A stretch of DNA of 25,310 nt from an uncultured Olsenella sp. (GCA_959598545.1 CAUGFC010000013.1:1-25310); one strand, 5' to 3'; shown: positions 6,780 to 14,774, numbered from the stretch's first letter. Made by a program: numbers and translations. Notes: generated by a model from the sequence alone, not told the origin.

Positions 6780-7631
6780 CTACTCGTAGTCGTAGAAGCC
6801 GTGGCCGGACTTGCGGCCCAGCTTGCCGGCGTCGAGCAGCTCCTTGAAGATCGGGGCGGGACGATAGAGGTCGTCGTGGTCGTAGCCCTCGTAGAGGTTC
6901 ATGAGGGAGGCGTAGACCACGTCGATGCCCGAGAAGTCCATGAGCTCGCAGGGGCCCATCGGGTGGTTGCAGGCCAGCTTCATGGCCGTGTCCACATCCG
7001 CCGGGGAGACGCCCTCGGAGACGAGCCAGGCGCCCATGTTCTCGTAGGGGTTGATGATGCGGTTGACGATGAAGCCGGGGGTGTTGGGGGCGGACACGGC
7101 GGTCTTGCCGATGGCCTCGGCCAGCTCGCGGGTGGCCTCGTAGGCCTCGTCGGAGGTCTTCTCGCCGCGGATGATCTCGACGAGCTTCATGACGGGCGCG
7201 GGATAGAAGAAGTGCATGCCCAGGACGGACTCGGGGCGGCTCGTGGCGGCGGCGATCTCGTCGATGTCGATGCCGGAGGTGTTGGTGAGAAGGACGGCAC
7301 CCTCGTCGGCGTTGGCGTCGATTTGCTTGAAGGTGGCCTGCTTGAGGTCGAGGCGCTCGGGGACGGCCTCGATCACGAACTTGACGCCGGCGAGCTGGGC
7401 GTAGTCAGTCGAGTAGGAGAGGCGACCGAGCACGGCGTCGCACTCCTCCTGGGTCATCTTGCCCTTGGCGACCTTCTTCTGCATGAGGCCGGCGACGAGC
7501 GCCTGGGCCTTGTCGAGCGGCTCCTGGGCGATGTCGAGGTTGACGACGGTGAGCCCCGCCTGCGCGCACGCCTGGGCGATGCCACCTCCCATGAGGCCGG
7601 AACCGATGACCGCTACCTTGACGTTCTCCAT
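6780..7631 (-). CDS. 3-hydroxybutyryl-CoA dehydrogenase
   Basis: 283 residues, the length of the short bacterial Hbd/PaaH type. It interconverts acetoacetyl-CoA and 3-hydroxybutyryl-CoA with NAD(P)H. The N-terminal Rossmann motif is GSGLMGGGIA (10-19). Ser119 (NTSGIDI) and His140 (GMHFFYPAPVMKLVE) form the active site with the following glutamate (Glu152). The C-terminal domain shows NTPGFIVNRI and ends in GRKSGHGFYDYE. The ATG at 7631 has GGGAG upstream. It lies 46 bases after the CoA-transferase gene and 47 before thiolase, so the three probably share a transcript. No crotonase or acyl-CoA dehydrogenase gene lies nearby, unlike the usual butyrate operons. Confidence 0.96.
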   Translation of the reverse strand: MENVKVAVIGSGLMGGGIAQACAQAGLTVVNLDIAQEPLDKAQALVAGLMQKKVAKGKMTQEECDAVLGRLSYSTDYAQLAGVKFVIEAVPERLDLKQATFKQIDANADEGAVLLTNTSGIDIDEIAAATSRPESVLGMHFFYPAPVMKLVEIIRGEKTSDEAYEATRELAEAIGKTAVSAPNTPGFIVNRIINPYENMGAWLVSEGVSPADVDTAMKLACNHPMGPCELMDFSGIDVVYASLMNLYEGYDHDDLYRPAPIFKELLDAGKLGRKSGHGFYDYE

Positions 7632-7677
7632 TGCTTGCTCCCTTTCTCTTCTTGACCAGTTGCTTCTGGGGTGTGCC

Positions 7678-9270
7678 TTACGCGCCGAACGACTCGGCGA
7701 AGCCGCACGGGCCGTCCGTGCGGAAGAGCGCGGCGTCCATCTCGCGCAGGTCGGGCGAGACGATGGGCGAGAAGTCCATCATGTCGAGCACCTGCGTCTG
7801 GAGGTCGACGCCCGGGGCGATCTCGGTGAGCATGACGCCCTCGGGAACGAGCTCGAAGACCGCGCGCTCCGTGACCACCACGACGCGCTGGCCCTTCCTG
7901 CGCGCCGCGGGGCCGTTGAAGGAGAGCTGGCCCACATGGGAGACCATCTTCTTGATGGCGCCCTCCTGGAGGATGGTGAGCTTGCCGTCCGAGAAGTCGT
8001 AGCGCGCGCCCTTGGCGGTGAAGGTTCCGAGGAAGACGACCGTCTTGGCGTTCTGCGTGATGTCGACGAAGCCGCCGGCGCCGGCGCAGCGCGGGCCCAT
8101 CTTGGTGGAGTTGACGTTGCCCTCGCCGTCGAGCTCGCCCATGCCCATGTAGGTCACGTCGACGCCCGCGCCGTCGTAGTAGTCGAACTGCTCGGGGTGG
8201 CTCACCATGGCGAGCAGGTTCTGGCCGATGCCGAAGTCGATGCCGCCGAGCTGGACGCCGCCGTAGATGCCGCTCTCCACGGTGATCATCACCTGGTCGG
8301 AGAGGCCCTCCTCGGCCACGACGCGGCCCACCATGTCGTTGGGGATGCCGGTGCCGAGGTTGACCACGCAGCCCGGGTAGAGCTCCTTGCAGCCGCGGCG
8401 GGCAATGAACTTGCGCTCGTTGAAGGGCGCGGGCTCCACCGCGGAGGCGGGCACGCGGAGCTTGCCCACGTAGGACGGGTCGAAGTAGATGGAGGACGTC
8501 ATGCGGTGGTCCTCCTCCGGGTTGGGGCAGACCACGACCTTGTCGATGAACACGCCGGGGACGGTCACGTCCTTGGGGTTGATCGTGCCGACCTGGGCGA
8601 CCTCGCGCACCTGGGCGATGACCTGGCCCCCGTAGCGCTTGGTGGCGAGCACCGCGTTGAAGACCTCGAGCTTCATGGCCTCGTCGGTGGTGGTGAGGTT
8701 GCCCATCTCGTCGCAGGTGGTGCCGCGGATCAGGCACACGTCGATGGGGACCTCGTGGTAGAACATGTACTCCTCGCCGTGGAGCTCGATGACCTCAGAG
8801 ATGTCGGGGAGCCCCTTGGTGCGCTCGTTCATCTTGCCGCCCTCGACGCGCGGGTCGATGAAGGTGCCCAGGCCGACCTTGCTCATCTTGCCCGGCAGGC
8901 CGCACGCCATGGAGCGGTAGAGCTGGGCGATCTGGCCCTGGGGCAGGCAGTAGGCCTCGACCTGGTTGTTGGCGATCATGTCCATCCAGCGCGGCTGGAG
9001 GCCCCAGTGGCTGCCGATGATGCGCGTCACGAGGCCCTCGTGGGCGAGGTGCTGGATGCCGCGGGCGCGGTCGGACTGGCCGCACGAGTGCAGCAGCGTG
9101 AGGCCGCAGGGGTGGCCGGTCTCGAGGAAGCGCTGCTCGATGGCCTTGAGGTTGGACTCGGAGGCCGAGACGAGCGTCATGCCGATCGTGCAGATCGTCG
9201 CCCCGTCCGGGATGGAGGCTGCCACCTCCTCCGGGGTGACGAAGGTTGCAGCGAGCGCGTTTGCTGCCAT
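7678..9270 (-). CDS. Family I acyl-CoA:acetate/propionate CoA-transferase (Pct/YdiF type)
   Basis: 530 residues, with the alpha and beta halves fused in one chain as in propionate CoA-transferase and E. coli YdiF. It moves CoA between acyl-CoA and a free carboxylate through a glutamyl-CoA intermediate. The N-terminal half holds the CoA-binding glycine-rich part (GLPGKMSKVGLGTFIDPR, 124-141). The catalytic glutamate is Glu332 in MITVESGIYGG, matching YdiF Glu333. The ATG at 9270 has GGAGAGG upstream and lies 3 bases after the stop of the ligase gene, so the two are probably translationally coupled. The acid substrate is not readable from sequence. Neighbours suggest 3-hydroxybutyrate, acetoacetate or a short fatty acid. 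Confidence 0.93.
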   Translation of the reverse strand: MAANALAATFVTPEEVAASIPDGATICTIGMTLVSASESNLKAIEQRFLETGHPCGLTLLHSCGQSDRARGIQHLAHEGLVTRIIGSHWGLQPRWMDMIANNQVEAYCLPQGQIAQLYRSMACGLPGKMSKVGLGTFIDPRVEGGKMNERTKGLPDISEVIELHGEEYMFYHEVPIDVCLIRGTTCDEMGNLTTTDEAMKLEVFNAVLATKRYGGQVIAQVREVAQVGTINPKDVTVPGVFIDKVVVCPNPEEDHRMTSSIYFDPSYVGKLRVPASAVEPAPFNERKFIARRGCKELYPGCVVNLGTGIPNDMVGRVVAEEGLSDQVMITVESGIYGGVQLGGIDFGIGQNLLAMVSHPEQFDYYDGAGVDVTYMGMGELDGEGNVNSTKMGPRCAGAGGFVDITQNAKTVVFLGTFTAKGARYDFSDGKLTILQEGAIKKMVSHVGQLSFNGPAARRKGQRVVVVTERAVFELVPEGVMLTEIAPGVDLQTQVLDMMDFSPIVSPDLREMDAALFRTDGPCGFAESFGA

Positions 9271-9273
9271 GAG

Positions 9274-10893
9274 CTACCTCTCCTCTGTCGTTGGGGTCTT
9301 GAGCGAGTCGAGCACGAGGGCGCGGACCGCGCGGCGGTCGGGCTTGTCCCCGCGCGTGGTGGGGATCGCGTCCACGAAGACCACGTGGACGGGGATCTTG
9401 AAGTGGGCGATGCGGCCACGGAGCGCGTCGGTGAGCTCCCGCTCGGTGGGCGCGGTCCCGGGGGCGGGCACCACGGCGGCCACGGGGACCTCGCCGTAGA
9501 GATCGTCGGGGATGCCGGCGGCGCAGCAGGCCGAGACGAACGGCAGCTCGCAGATGACCTCCTCGAGCGCGGAGCACCAGACCTTCTCGCCGCCGCGGTT
9601 GATCATGTCCTTCTTGCGGTCGACGACCCAGACCATGCCCTCGGCGTTGGCGCGGGCCATGTCGCCGGTGGCGAGCCAGCCCTCAGCGTCCGGGCCGGGC
9701 GCGGCGTCCCCGTAGTAGCCCTCGGTGACGCAGGCGCCGCGGAGCATGAGCTCGCCCGTCTCGCCGAGCGCAACCTCGGCGCCGGACTCGTCCACGATCT
9801 TGGCGTCGACGCCCGGCACGGGCTTGCCCGTGGCGCCGGCGTAGACGGAGGTGGGCGAGTCGAGCGGGAAGAGCAGGGCCGGCGAGGCGGTCTCGGTCAT
9901 GCCGTAGACCACCTGGAAGGTAGCCGTGGGCATCCACTCGTGGAAGGCCCGCATGGCCGGAAGCGGCTCGTAGCTCGAGCCCGAGAGCATCGCGCGGACG
10001 CTCGGCAGCTCGCGGAACTCGTCGCGCAGGGGCAGGAGCTCGGCGAAGGAGGTCGGCGAGCCGTGCAGGTAGGTGATCTCGTCGTCGCGCACGCAGGAGA
10101 GCACGCGGCGGGCGTCGAAGAGGCGGTGCAGGTAGGTCGTGGCGCCCACGTAGACGAACTGGACGAGAAGCGCGATGAGCCCGGTCACGTGATAGATGGG
10201 AATCGGTATGAGGCAGCGGTCCTCGGGCGTGGTCCCCATGAGGCGCGCGTAGACCATCGCGGCGTGGCAGACGTTGTAGTTGCGCAGCACGACGCCCTTG
10301 GCCGCCGAGGTGGTGCCGCTCGTGAACATCATGATCACGGGGTCCTCGGGCCCGCCCGCGGCATCGACGCCCTCGCCCGAGAGGCCGGCGAAGCCGTAGC
10401 CGTCCGCGACGCCGCGCGACCACACCACGGGGACGCCCAGACCCTCGAACGAGGGGGCCCAGGACTCGAACTCCTCGCCCGCCACGAGCGCGGACAGGTC
10501 GGCGGCGCGCACGAGCGAGAGCACCTCGGGCTCGCGGTACTTGGTTGGGATGGGGACGCACACGGCGCCGAGCTTGGAGATCGCGTAGAGCGTGACGGCG
10601 AACTCGAGGTCGGCGTGCATGAGCAGGCCCACGTTGTCCCCGCGGGAGACGCCCGTGGAGGCGAGGTGGGCGGCGAGCTCGTCGACGCGGGCGAGAAGCC
10701 CCAAGAAGCTCGTGGCGCGGTGCCAGTCGTCCACGATCGCCGTGGCGTCGGGGGTGCGACGGGCCGTGTCGAGCAGCATGTGGTAGAGGCTGGCGGGAAG
10801 GTCGTCATAGGTGACGACGGCACGGCCGCCGAAGGACCGCGGGGACATCCCCCGCTGCAGCGCGCGGTTCCAGCACGCGGAGCCCGAGATCAC
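9274..10893 (-). CDS. AMP-forming acyl-CoA ligase (class I adenylate-forming enzyme)
   Basis: 539 residues. It would activate a carboxylic acid with ATP to acyl-AMP and then acyl-CoA. Core motifs run in order: phosphate loop TSGTTSAAKG (191-200), YGMTET, and GWLATGDMAR with DRKKDMINRGGEKV. The C-terminal lysine motif is atypical. The family normally has a Gly-Lys pair, but here it reads TTRGDKPDRR with Lys517 one residue further on. The GTG start (10893) overlaps the TGA of glycerate kinase as GTGA and has GGGAGGGG upstream. An internal ATG at 10848 is a weaker alternative. The frame stays open upstream only as an overlap with glycerate kinase. The substrate is unknown. The neighbourhood suggests a short-chain or hydroxy acid, but a carnitine/crotonobetaine-type acid is also possible. 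Confidence 0.88.
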   Translation of the reverse strand: MISGSACWNRALQRGMSPRSFGGRAVVTYDDLPASLYHMLLDTARRTPDATAIVDDWHRATSFLGLLARVDELAAHLASTGVSRGDNVGLLMHADLEFAVTLYAISKLGAVCVPIPTKYREPEVLSLVRAADLSALVAGEEFESWAPSFEGLGVPVVWSRGVADGYGFAGLSGEGVDAAGGPEDPVIMMFTSGTTSAAKGVVLRNYNVCHAAMVYARLMGTTPEDRCLIPIPIYHVTGLIALLVQFVYVGATTYLHRLFDARRVLSCVRDDEITYLHGSPTSFAELLPLRDEFRELPSVRAMLSGSSYEPLPAMRAFHEWMPTATFQVVYGMTETASPALLFPLDSPTSVYAGATGKPVPGVDAKIVDESGAEVALGETGELMLRGACVTEGYYGDAAPGPDAEGWLATGDMARANAEGMVWVVDRKKDMINRGGEKVWCSALEEVICELPFVSACCAAGIPDDLYGEVPVAAVVPAPGTAPTERELTDALRGRIAHFKIPVHVVFVDAIPTTRGDKPDRRAVRALVLDSLKTPTTEER

Positions 10894-12020
10894 GAGCGCT
10901 CCCCTCCCAACCGGCTTCCGATCGACAGCAGCGAGAAGGTCCTTCTCGCCGCCAGGACGAAGTTCTCCTCGGCGTGCGCGAGCACGTCGGAAAGGGATGC
11001 CGCGTCGATGACCGTGGGGACGAGCGCGTCGACGCCGCAGCCGAGAAGCTCGGTGGCATCCGCGTCCATGCCGCCGACGATCGCGACGCAGGGAACGCCC
11101 GCAGCCCGGCAGCGCGCGGCGACGCCGCTGATCACCTTGCCGTGGGCGGACTGCGCGTCGGCATGGCCCTCCCCCGTCACGCACAGCGTGGCACCCTCGA
11201 GGGCGGCGTCGAGCCCGACGAGGTCGAGCACCCACTCGACGCCGGGGACGACCTCGGCGGAGAGGAACAGGCGGGCGGCGGCGCCGAGACCGCCGGCGGC
11301 GCCCATGCCGCCCTCGTGGGCGACGAGCGTGCCGAAAGTCCGCTCGAGCACGGTCGCGTAGGAGCGCATACCCGCCTCGAGACGCTCAAGCGCGTCGGGG
11401 GCAGCGCCCTTCTGCGGGCCGAAGACATAAGTGGCGCCGCGTGGCCCCACCAGGGGGTTGTCGACGTCGCACATGACGTGGAAGCGGATGTCGCGAAGGC
11501 GCTGATCGAGCCCGGAGAGGTCGATCGAGGCCACGCGCTCGAGGTCGGCGCCGCAGCCGCGGAAGCGCGCGCCCAGGGCGCGGGCGAAGCCCATGCCACC
11601 GTCGTTGGTGGCGGAGCCGCCTATGGCGAGCGAGACGTCGGTGGCTCCGTGGTCGAGGGCGTCGAGGACGAGCTGTCCCGTGCCGTAGGTGCTCGCACGC
11701 AGCGGGTCGAGCTCCTCTAGAGCCACGAGGGTTATCCCGGAGGCGGCCGCCATCTCGATGACGGCGCGGTTGCCGGGCAGAAGGCCGTACGTGGCCCGGA
11801 CGGGATCGCCGAGCGGGCCCTCGACCTCGGCCGAGACGAGGCTGCCGTCGGTTGCCGCCACGACCGCCTCGACCGTGCCCTCGCCGCCGTCGGCCACGCC
11901 GAGGCCGAGACACTCGACGTCGCCGAACGCGGCGCGGGCCTCAGCCTCGAGCAGCTCCGCAGCAGTTGCCGACGAAATCGTTCCCTTGAACGAGTCGCAT
12001 GCGAAGACGAAGCGCGTCAT
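10890..12020 (-). CDS. Glycerate kinase (GlxK/GarK family)
   Basis: 376 residues. The family phosphorylates D-glycerate, usually to 2-phosphoglycerate. Family signatures are the N-terminal DSFKGT (9-14), ADGGEGT (43-49), GGSATNDGGMGFARALG (134-150) and, late in the protein, VTGEGHADAQSAHGKV. The ATG at 12020 begins MTRFVFACDSFKG, matching the family N-terminus. It lies only 5 bases after the aldolase stop, so translation is probably coupled. The nearest Shine-Dalgarno-like sequence (GGAGGAG) is rather far upstream. The gene ends in a GTGA overlap with the ligase gene. Position directly after an aldolase suggests that glycerate arises from the non-phosphorylated cleavage product. This is inference. 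Confidence 0.93.
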   Translation of the reverse strand: MTRFVFACDSFKGTISSATAAELLEAEARAAFGDVECLGLGVADGGEGTVEAVVAATDGSLVSAEVEGPLGDPVRATYGLLPGNRAVIEMAAASGITLVALEELDPLRASTYGTGQLVLDALDHGATDVSLAIGGSATNDGGMGFARALGARFRGCGADLERVASIDLSGLDQRLRDIRFHVMCDVDNPLVGPRGATYVFGPQKGAAPDALERLEAGMRSYATVLERTFGTLVAHEGGMGAAGGLGAAARLFLSAEVVPGVEWVLDLVGLDAALEGATLCVTGEGHADAQSAHGKVISGVAARCRAAGVPCVAIVGGMDADATELLGCGVDALVPTVIDAASLSDVLAHAEENFVLAARRTFSLLSIGSRLGGERS

Positions 12021-12025
12021 GGCGG

Positions 12026-12916
12026 CTAGTCCGTCTCCTCCATCTTGCCCTCTCCGAACTGGTAGCGGCCCGAGGAGCCGAAGAGGCGCATATAGCGGGC
12101 GAGCCACTCGGTGGCCTTCTCCTCGGCGGCGACGGAGAGCAGGAGATAGTCCGGACGCTCGTTCTCGGCCATGTACTCGCGCAGGGCGGCGACGTAGGCG
12201 GCCGAGTAGTCGGTCCAGAGGTTGATCTTGTTGATGCCGCCCTCGACGGCGCGACGGAAGTTGTCGTCGCCGGCGCCGGAGCCTCCGTGAAGCACGAGCG
12301 GGTAGTCCTCGCCGAGGGCCTCCTTGATCTCGGCCAGGCGGCCGAAGTCGAGCTGGGGGACGTAGTCGGCGGGGTACTTGCCGTGGGCGGTGCCGATGGC
12401 CACCGCGAGCGCGTCGCAGCCGGTGCGCTCGACGAACTCGACGGCCATGTCGACCTTGGTATACATGTCATCGGAGCGACCGTCGCCGTCGGCCGCCTGG
12501 CCGACATGGCCGAGCTCGGCCTCGACGGACGCACCGTTGGCGTGCGCGAACGCCACGACCTGCTGGACGCGGCGGATGTTTTCCTCGAAGGGCAGGCTGG
12601 AGGCGTCGCACATGACGCTCGAGAAACCAGCCTTGATGCAGCGGCAGATGTCCTCGAACTCAGCGCCGTGGTCGAGGTTCAGGGCCACGGGGACGTTCAG
12701 GGGCTCCGCCAGGGCCTCCACCATGGGGACGAAGGCCTCGGGGATCGCGTTCATGTGAATCTGACGCGGAGAGACGTCGATGATCAGCGCGGACTTCTCG
12801 GCCTCGGCCGCGGCGAGCGCGGCGCGGACCATGTTGAGGTCCGGGCAGTTGGGGGCGGGAACGGCATAGTGGTTGACGCTGGCGTGCTGAAGCATTTCTC
12901 TCATGGAGACGTACAT
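12026..12916 (-). CDS. Class II (zinc) ketose-bisphosphate-type aldolase
   Basis: 296 residues, of the FbaA/GatY/KbaY type. These enzymes cleave a ketose phosphate to dihydroxyacetone phosphate and an aldehyde, using zinc. The catalytic aspartate and first zinc histidine are Asp82-His83 in LNLDHGAEFED. Glu134 lies in VEAELGHVG. The other zinc histidines are His179 (GTAHGKYP) and His210 (LVLHGGSGAG). The phosphate-binding end is GINKINLWTDY, where the usual form is KINVAT or KINVST, so substrate preference may differ. The ATG at 12916 has AGAGGAGG 7 bases upstream. The frame upstream (10 codons) contains that ribosome site, so it is not coding. The gene follows EIIC after a terminator-like hairpin and is coupled to glycerate kinase. 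Confidence 0.92.
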   Translation of the reverse strand: MYVSMREMLQHASVNHYAVPAPNCPDLNMVRAALAAAEAEKSALIIDVSPRQIHMNAIPEAFVPMVEALAEPLNVPVALNLDHGAEFEDICRCIKAGFSSVMCDASSLPFEENIRRVQQVVAFAHANGASVEAELGHVGQAADGDGRSDDMYTKVDMAVEFVERTGCDALAVAIGTAHGKYPADYVPQLDFGRLAEIKEALGEDYPLVLHGGSGAGDDNFRRAVEGGINKINLWTDYSAAYVAALREYMAENERPDYLLLSVAAEEKATEWLARYMRLFGSSGRYQFGEGKMEETD

Positions 12917-12971
12917 GGTGGGTCCTCCTCTATGCCCATTTCCCATGTGGGCCGTCTGGCCCGGACTTTAG

Positions 12972-13004
12972 AAAAGGGCGGGGGAGGTTGCTCCCTCCCC
13001 CGCC
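12972..13004 (-). terminator. Intrinsic terminator after EIIC
   Basis: An 11-bp perfect stem GGCGGGGGAGG (12977-12987) with its complement (12994-13004), a 6-base loop, then TTTTCT on the minus strand (12975-12970). It lies 18 bases after the EIIC stop. As no clear promoter is visible before the aldolase gene, it may let some transcription through and lower expression of the downstream genes. Confidence 0.8.
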
Positions 13005-13022
13005 GCATGGCAGGTGGTAGTA

Positions 13023-14147
13023 CTAGCCGAGCAGCTTGTCGAGGACGCCGTTGTTGCCCATCTCAGCATCCTGGTCAACCGGCTTGCGGAGCAGAAAGTA
13101 GAGGATGCCGGTGACGATGGCGCCGGCGAACCAGAACAGGACGAACTGGAGCGGGTTGCTCATCATGCCGATAACGAACACGCCGCCGTGAACGGCCACG
13201 GACTCGAGGGCGAAGTAGCCGCAGAGGCCGCCGGAGATCGCGCCGCCGATCATGCAGGGAACGAGGCAGCGCCAGGTGTCCTGCACGAGGAACGGAATGA
13301 CGTACTCCTGGATGTAGCAGCAGGCCAGGACGAGGCCGGAAATCGTGGTCGAGCGCTCCTTGTCGGTGAACTTCTTCTTGCCGGTGAAGCGGTCGATGAT
13401 CTGGGCGATGCAGACGCCGAGCGGGTTCTGCATGCCGCCGCACATCTTGCAGGCAGCCGGGCCGAAGACGCCGTCGGCGTTGAGGCCGTTGGCGACGAGG
13501 GCGACGGCCTTGCCGATCGGGCCGCCCTGGTCGATGGACATGCCCGCGCCGATCGCGGCGCCGAAGACGAAGCCGCCGGCACCCTGGAGGTCAGTGAGGG
13601 AGTTGACGATGAGCGTGTTGAGCCAGCTCACCGGCACGCCCACGACGTACCACATGAGAAGGGCGGTGATGGCGGTTCCGAACACCGGGATCAGCAGGAT
13701 CGGGAACACCGAGGAGACGTCCGTCGGGACCTTCTTCGAGAGCTCCTTGAGGTAGTTCACGACGTAGCCGGCGATGATGCCGCCGAGGACGGCGCCGAGG
13801 AAGCCGGCCTTGATCGTGTTGGAGATGACGCCCACAGCGAAGCCGGGAGCGAGGCCGGGCTTGTCGGCCATGGCCCACGCGATGTAGGCACCGATGACGG
13901 GAACGCACACGTCGAAGATGGCCGCGCCGATGGCGTAGATGACCATGGCGAGCGTGTACTGGGTGTAGTCACCCACGGCAGCCATGTCCGCGGCGATGTT
14001 GTAGCCGCCCATGGCCTTGGCGATGCCCTCGATGACACCGCCGCCGACGATAAACGGAATCATGTAGGAAATGCCAGTCAGGACGGCATCCCAGATAATG
14101 GCGCCCTGGCTCTTCTTCTTGGCACCCTTGCGCTGAATCTCTGCCAT
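13023..14147 (-). CDS. PTS fructose-family EIIC (membrane permease component)
   Basis: 374 residues and strongly hydrophobic, with about nine to ten membrane segments. It would carry the sugar across the membrane during phosphorylation. Fructose-family features are GISYMIPFIVGGGVIEGIA near the N-terminus, the DKPGLAPGFAVG loop, the GGIIAGYVVNYLK segment and SIDQGGPIGKAVAL. The ATG at 14147 overlaps the TAA of the EIIB gene by one base (TAATG) with GGAGG upstream. EIIA, EIIB and EIIC are separate proteins here. No EIIA or sugar-phosphate kinase gene is adjacent on this strand. The exact sugar (fructose, a related ketose, or a 2-O-glycosyl-glycerate) is open. Confidence 0.94.
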   Translation of the reverse strand: MAEIQRKGAKKKSQGAIIWDAVLTGISYMIPFIVGGGVIEGIAKAMGGYNIAADMAAVGDYTQYTLAMVIYAIGAAIFDVCVPVIGAYIAWAMADKPGLAPGFAVGVISNTIKAGFLGAVLGGIIAGYVVNYLKELSKKVPTDVSSVFPILLIPVFGTAITALLMWYVVGVPVSWLNTLIVNSLTDLQGAGGFVFGAAIGAGMSIDQGGPIGKAVALVANGLNADGVFGPAACKMCGGMQNPLGVCIAQIIDRFTGKKKFTDKERSTTISGLVLACCYIQEYVIPFLVQDTWRCLVPCMIGGAISGGLCGYFALESVAVHGGVFVIGMMSNPLQFVLFWFAGAIVTGILYFLLRKPVDQDAEMGNNGVLDKLLG

Positions 14148-14473
14148 TAGCTAATTGCCTCCAATACTTCTTCCACGACCGAAGCAGCGGTCTCGACCGT
14201 CATGACCTCTTTCGTCTTGCAGCTGAGCGTCGGAATGGGATCAAAGCGCTCAGGGTTCTTGATCGCCACGTCCGCGGCGATGATCGCCGCGTCGGCGCGC
14301 GCGAGGTCCTCGTCGGTGATCACGTTCTCCATGCCCGTGGCGCCCTGGGTCTCGATCTTGGCCTCGCAGCCGGCGGCCTCGATTGCCTTGGTCAGGGACT
14401 CGGCGGCCATGAACGTGTGTGCGATGCCGATCATGCACGCGGTGACGCCGACGATGTACTTCTTCTCTGCCAT
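14147..14473 (-). CDS. PTS fructose-family EIIB component
   Basis: 108 residues. It accepts phosphate from EIIA on a cysteine and donates it to the sugar. The phosphorylation site is VTACMIGIAHTFMAAE with Cys13. The family usually has CPTGIAHT, so the two residues after the cysteine (Pro-Thr) are replaced by Met-Ile. The rest is standard, including KIETQGATGMEN and the ADAAIIAADVAI strand. The ATG at 14473 has GAGGGGGG upstream. It is the first gene of the leftward block, after a 301-base divergent control region. Confidence 0.93.
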   Translation of the reverse strand: MAEKKYIVGVTACMIGIAHTFMAAESLTKAIEAAGCEAKIETQGATGMENVITDEDLARADAAIIAADVAIKNPERFDPIPTLSCKTKEVMTVETAASVVEEVLEAIS

Positions 14474-14637
14474 TTACCCCCCTCTCGATCTTCTCCGCAG
14501 CCTGCCCTGATCGACCCTCCTGGCCCCACGATCGGGCTTCTACTTGTATTGGAGGTCTCTGTGCGTCAATCATATTTCCTCCACAGTATTCGGAGGGTGT
14601 AATGCGCTATTTGGGGCACTATTCACAGCTTCTGCAT

Positions 14638-14663
14638 ATTATGTTCGTTTATCTGTTCGCTTA
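14638..14663. promoter_or_regulatory. Likely DeoR-family operator: direct repeat of TGTTCGYTTA
   Basis: TGTTCGTTTA (14642-14651) and TGTTCGCTTA (14654-14663) are direct repeats with a 12-base period. DeoR-family sugar regulators (GlpR, FruR, AgaR types) bind TTCG-containing half-sites, and the first copy with its flank fits the GlpR-type WATKYTCGWW. A leftward -10-like CATAAT (14643-14638) overlaps the first copy, which would allow repression of the EIIB operon. The regulator gene is not in the window. Confidence 0.45.
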
Positions 14664-14685
14664 TTTACAGGATTCTTGTGAAGTC

Positions 14686-14714
14686 TTGACAGGTATAAGG
14701 AAGTGCGACACATT
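14686..14714 (+). promoter_or_regulatory. Possible rightward promoter for the STM3941-like gene
   Basis: A perfect -35 TTGACA (14686-14691) is followed after 17 bases by a weak -10 CACATT (14709-14714). It lies about 60 bases before the chosen GTG start. Confidence 0.4.
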
Positions 14715-14774
14715 TCCTACATAATTACAGTAGTCGAGAAGCGCCGTGAAGCAGCGGCGCGGACGGGAGGGGCC

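Larger units (their letters stand above)
14474..14774. other. 301-base divergent control region between EIIB and the STM3941-like gene
   Basis: Clearly more AT-rich than its surroundings. It holds a TTCG-core direct repeat and a plausible rightward promoter. One leftward frame starts at an ATG (14573) with a good GGAGGAAAT before it, but it runs out of frame into EIIB and I do not call it. No riboswitch or RNA gene was recognised. Confidence 0.7.

Noticed and set aside
7459..11361. Very long (1300-codon) rightward open frame
   Set aside because: It lies antisense to Hbd, the CoA-transferase, the ligase and glycerate kinase, which all have clear family motifs. Its composition (Val/Gly/Ala/His/Asp-rich repeats) is what GC-rich antisense frames produce, and no domain is recognisable.
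14250..14573. Leftward frame starting at an ATG with a strong GGAGGAAAT ribosome site upstream of EIIB
   Set aside because: It runs out of frame through the EIIB gene with an Arg/Gly-rich translation. The only open possibility is a short leader in the untranslated region, for which there is no further support.
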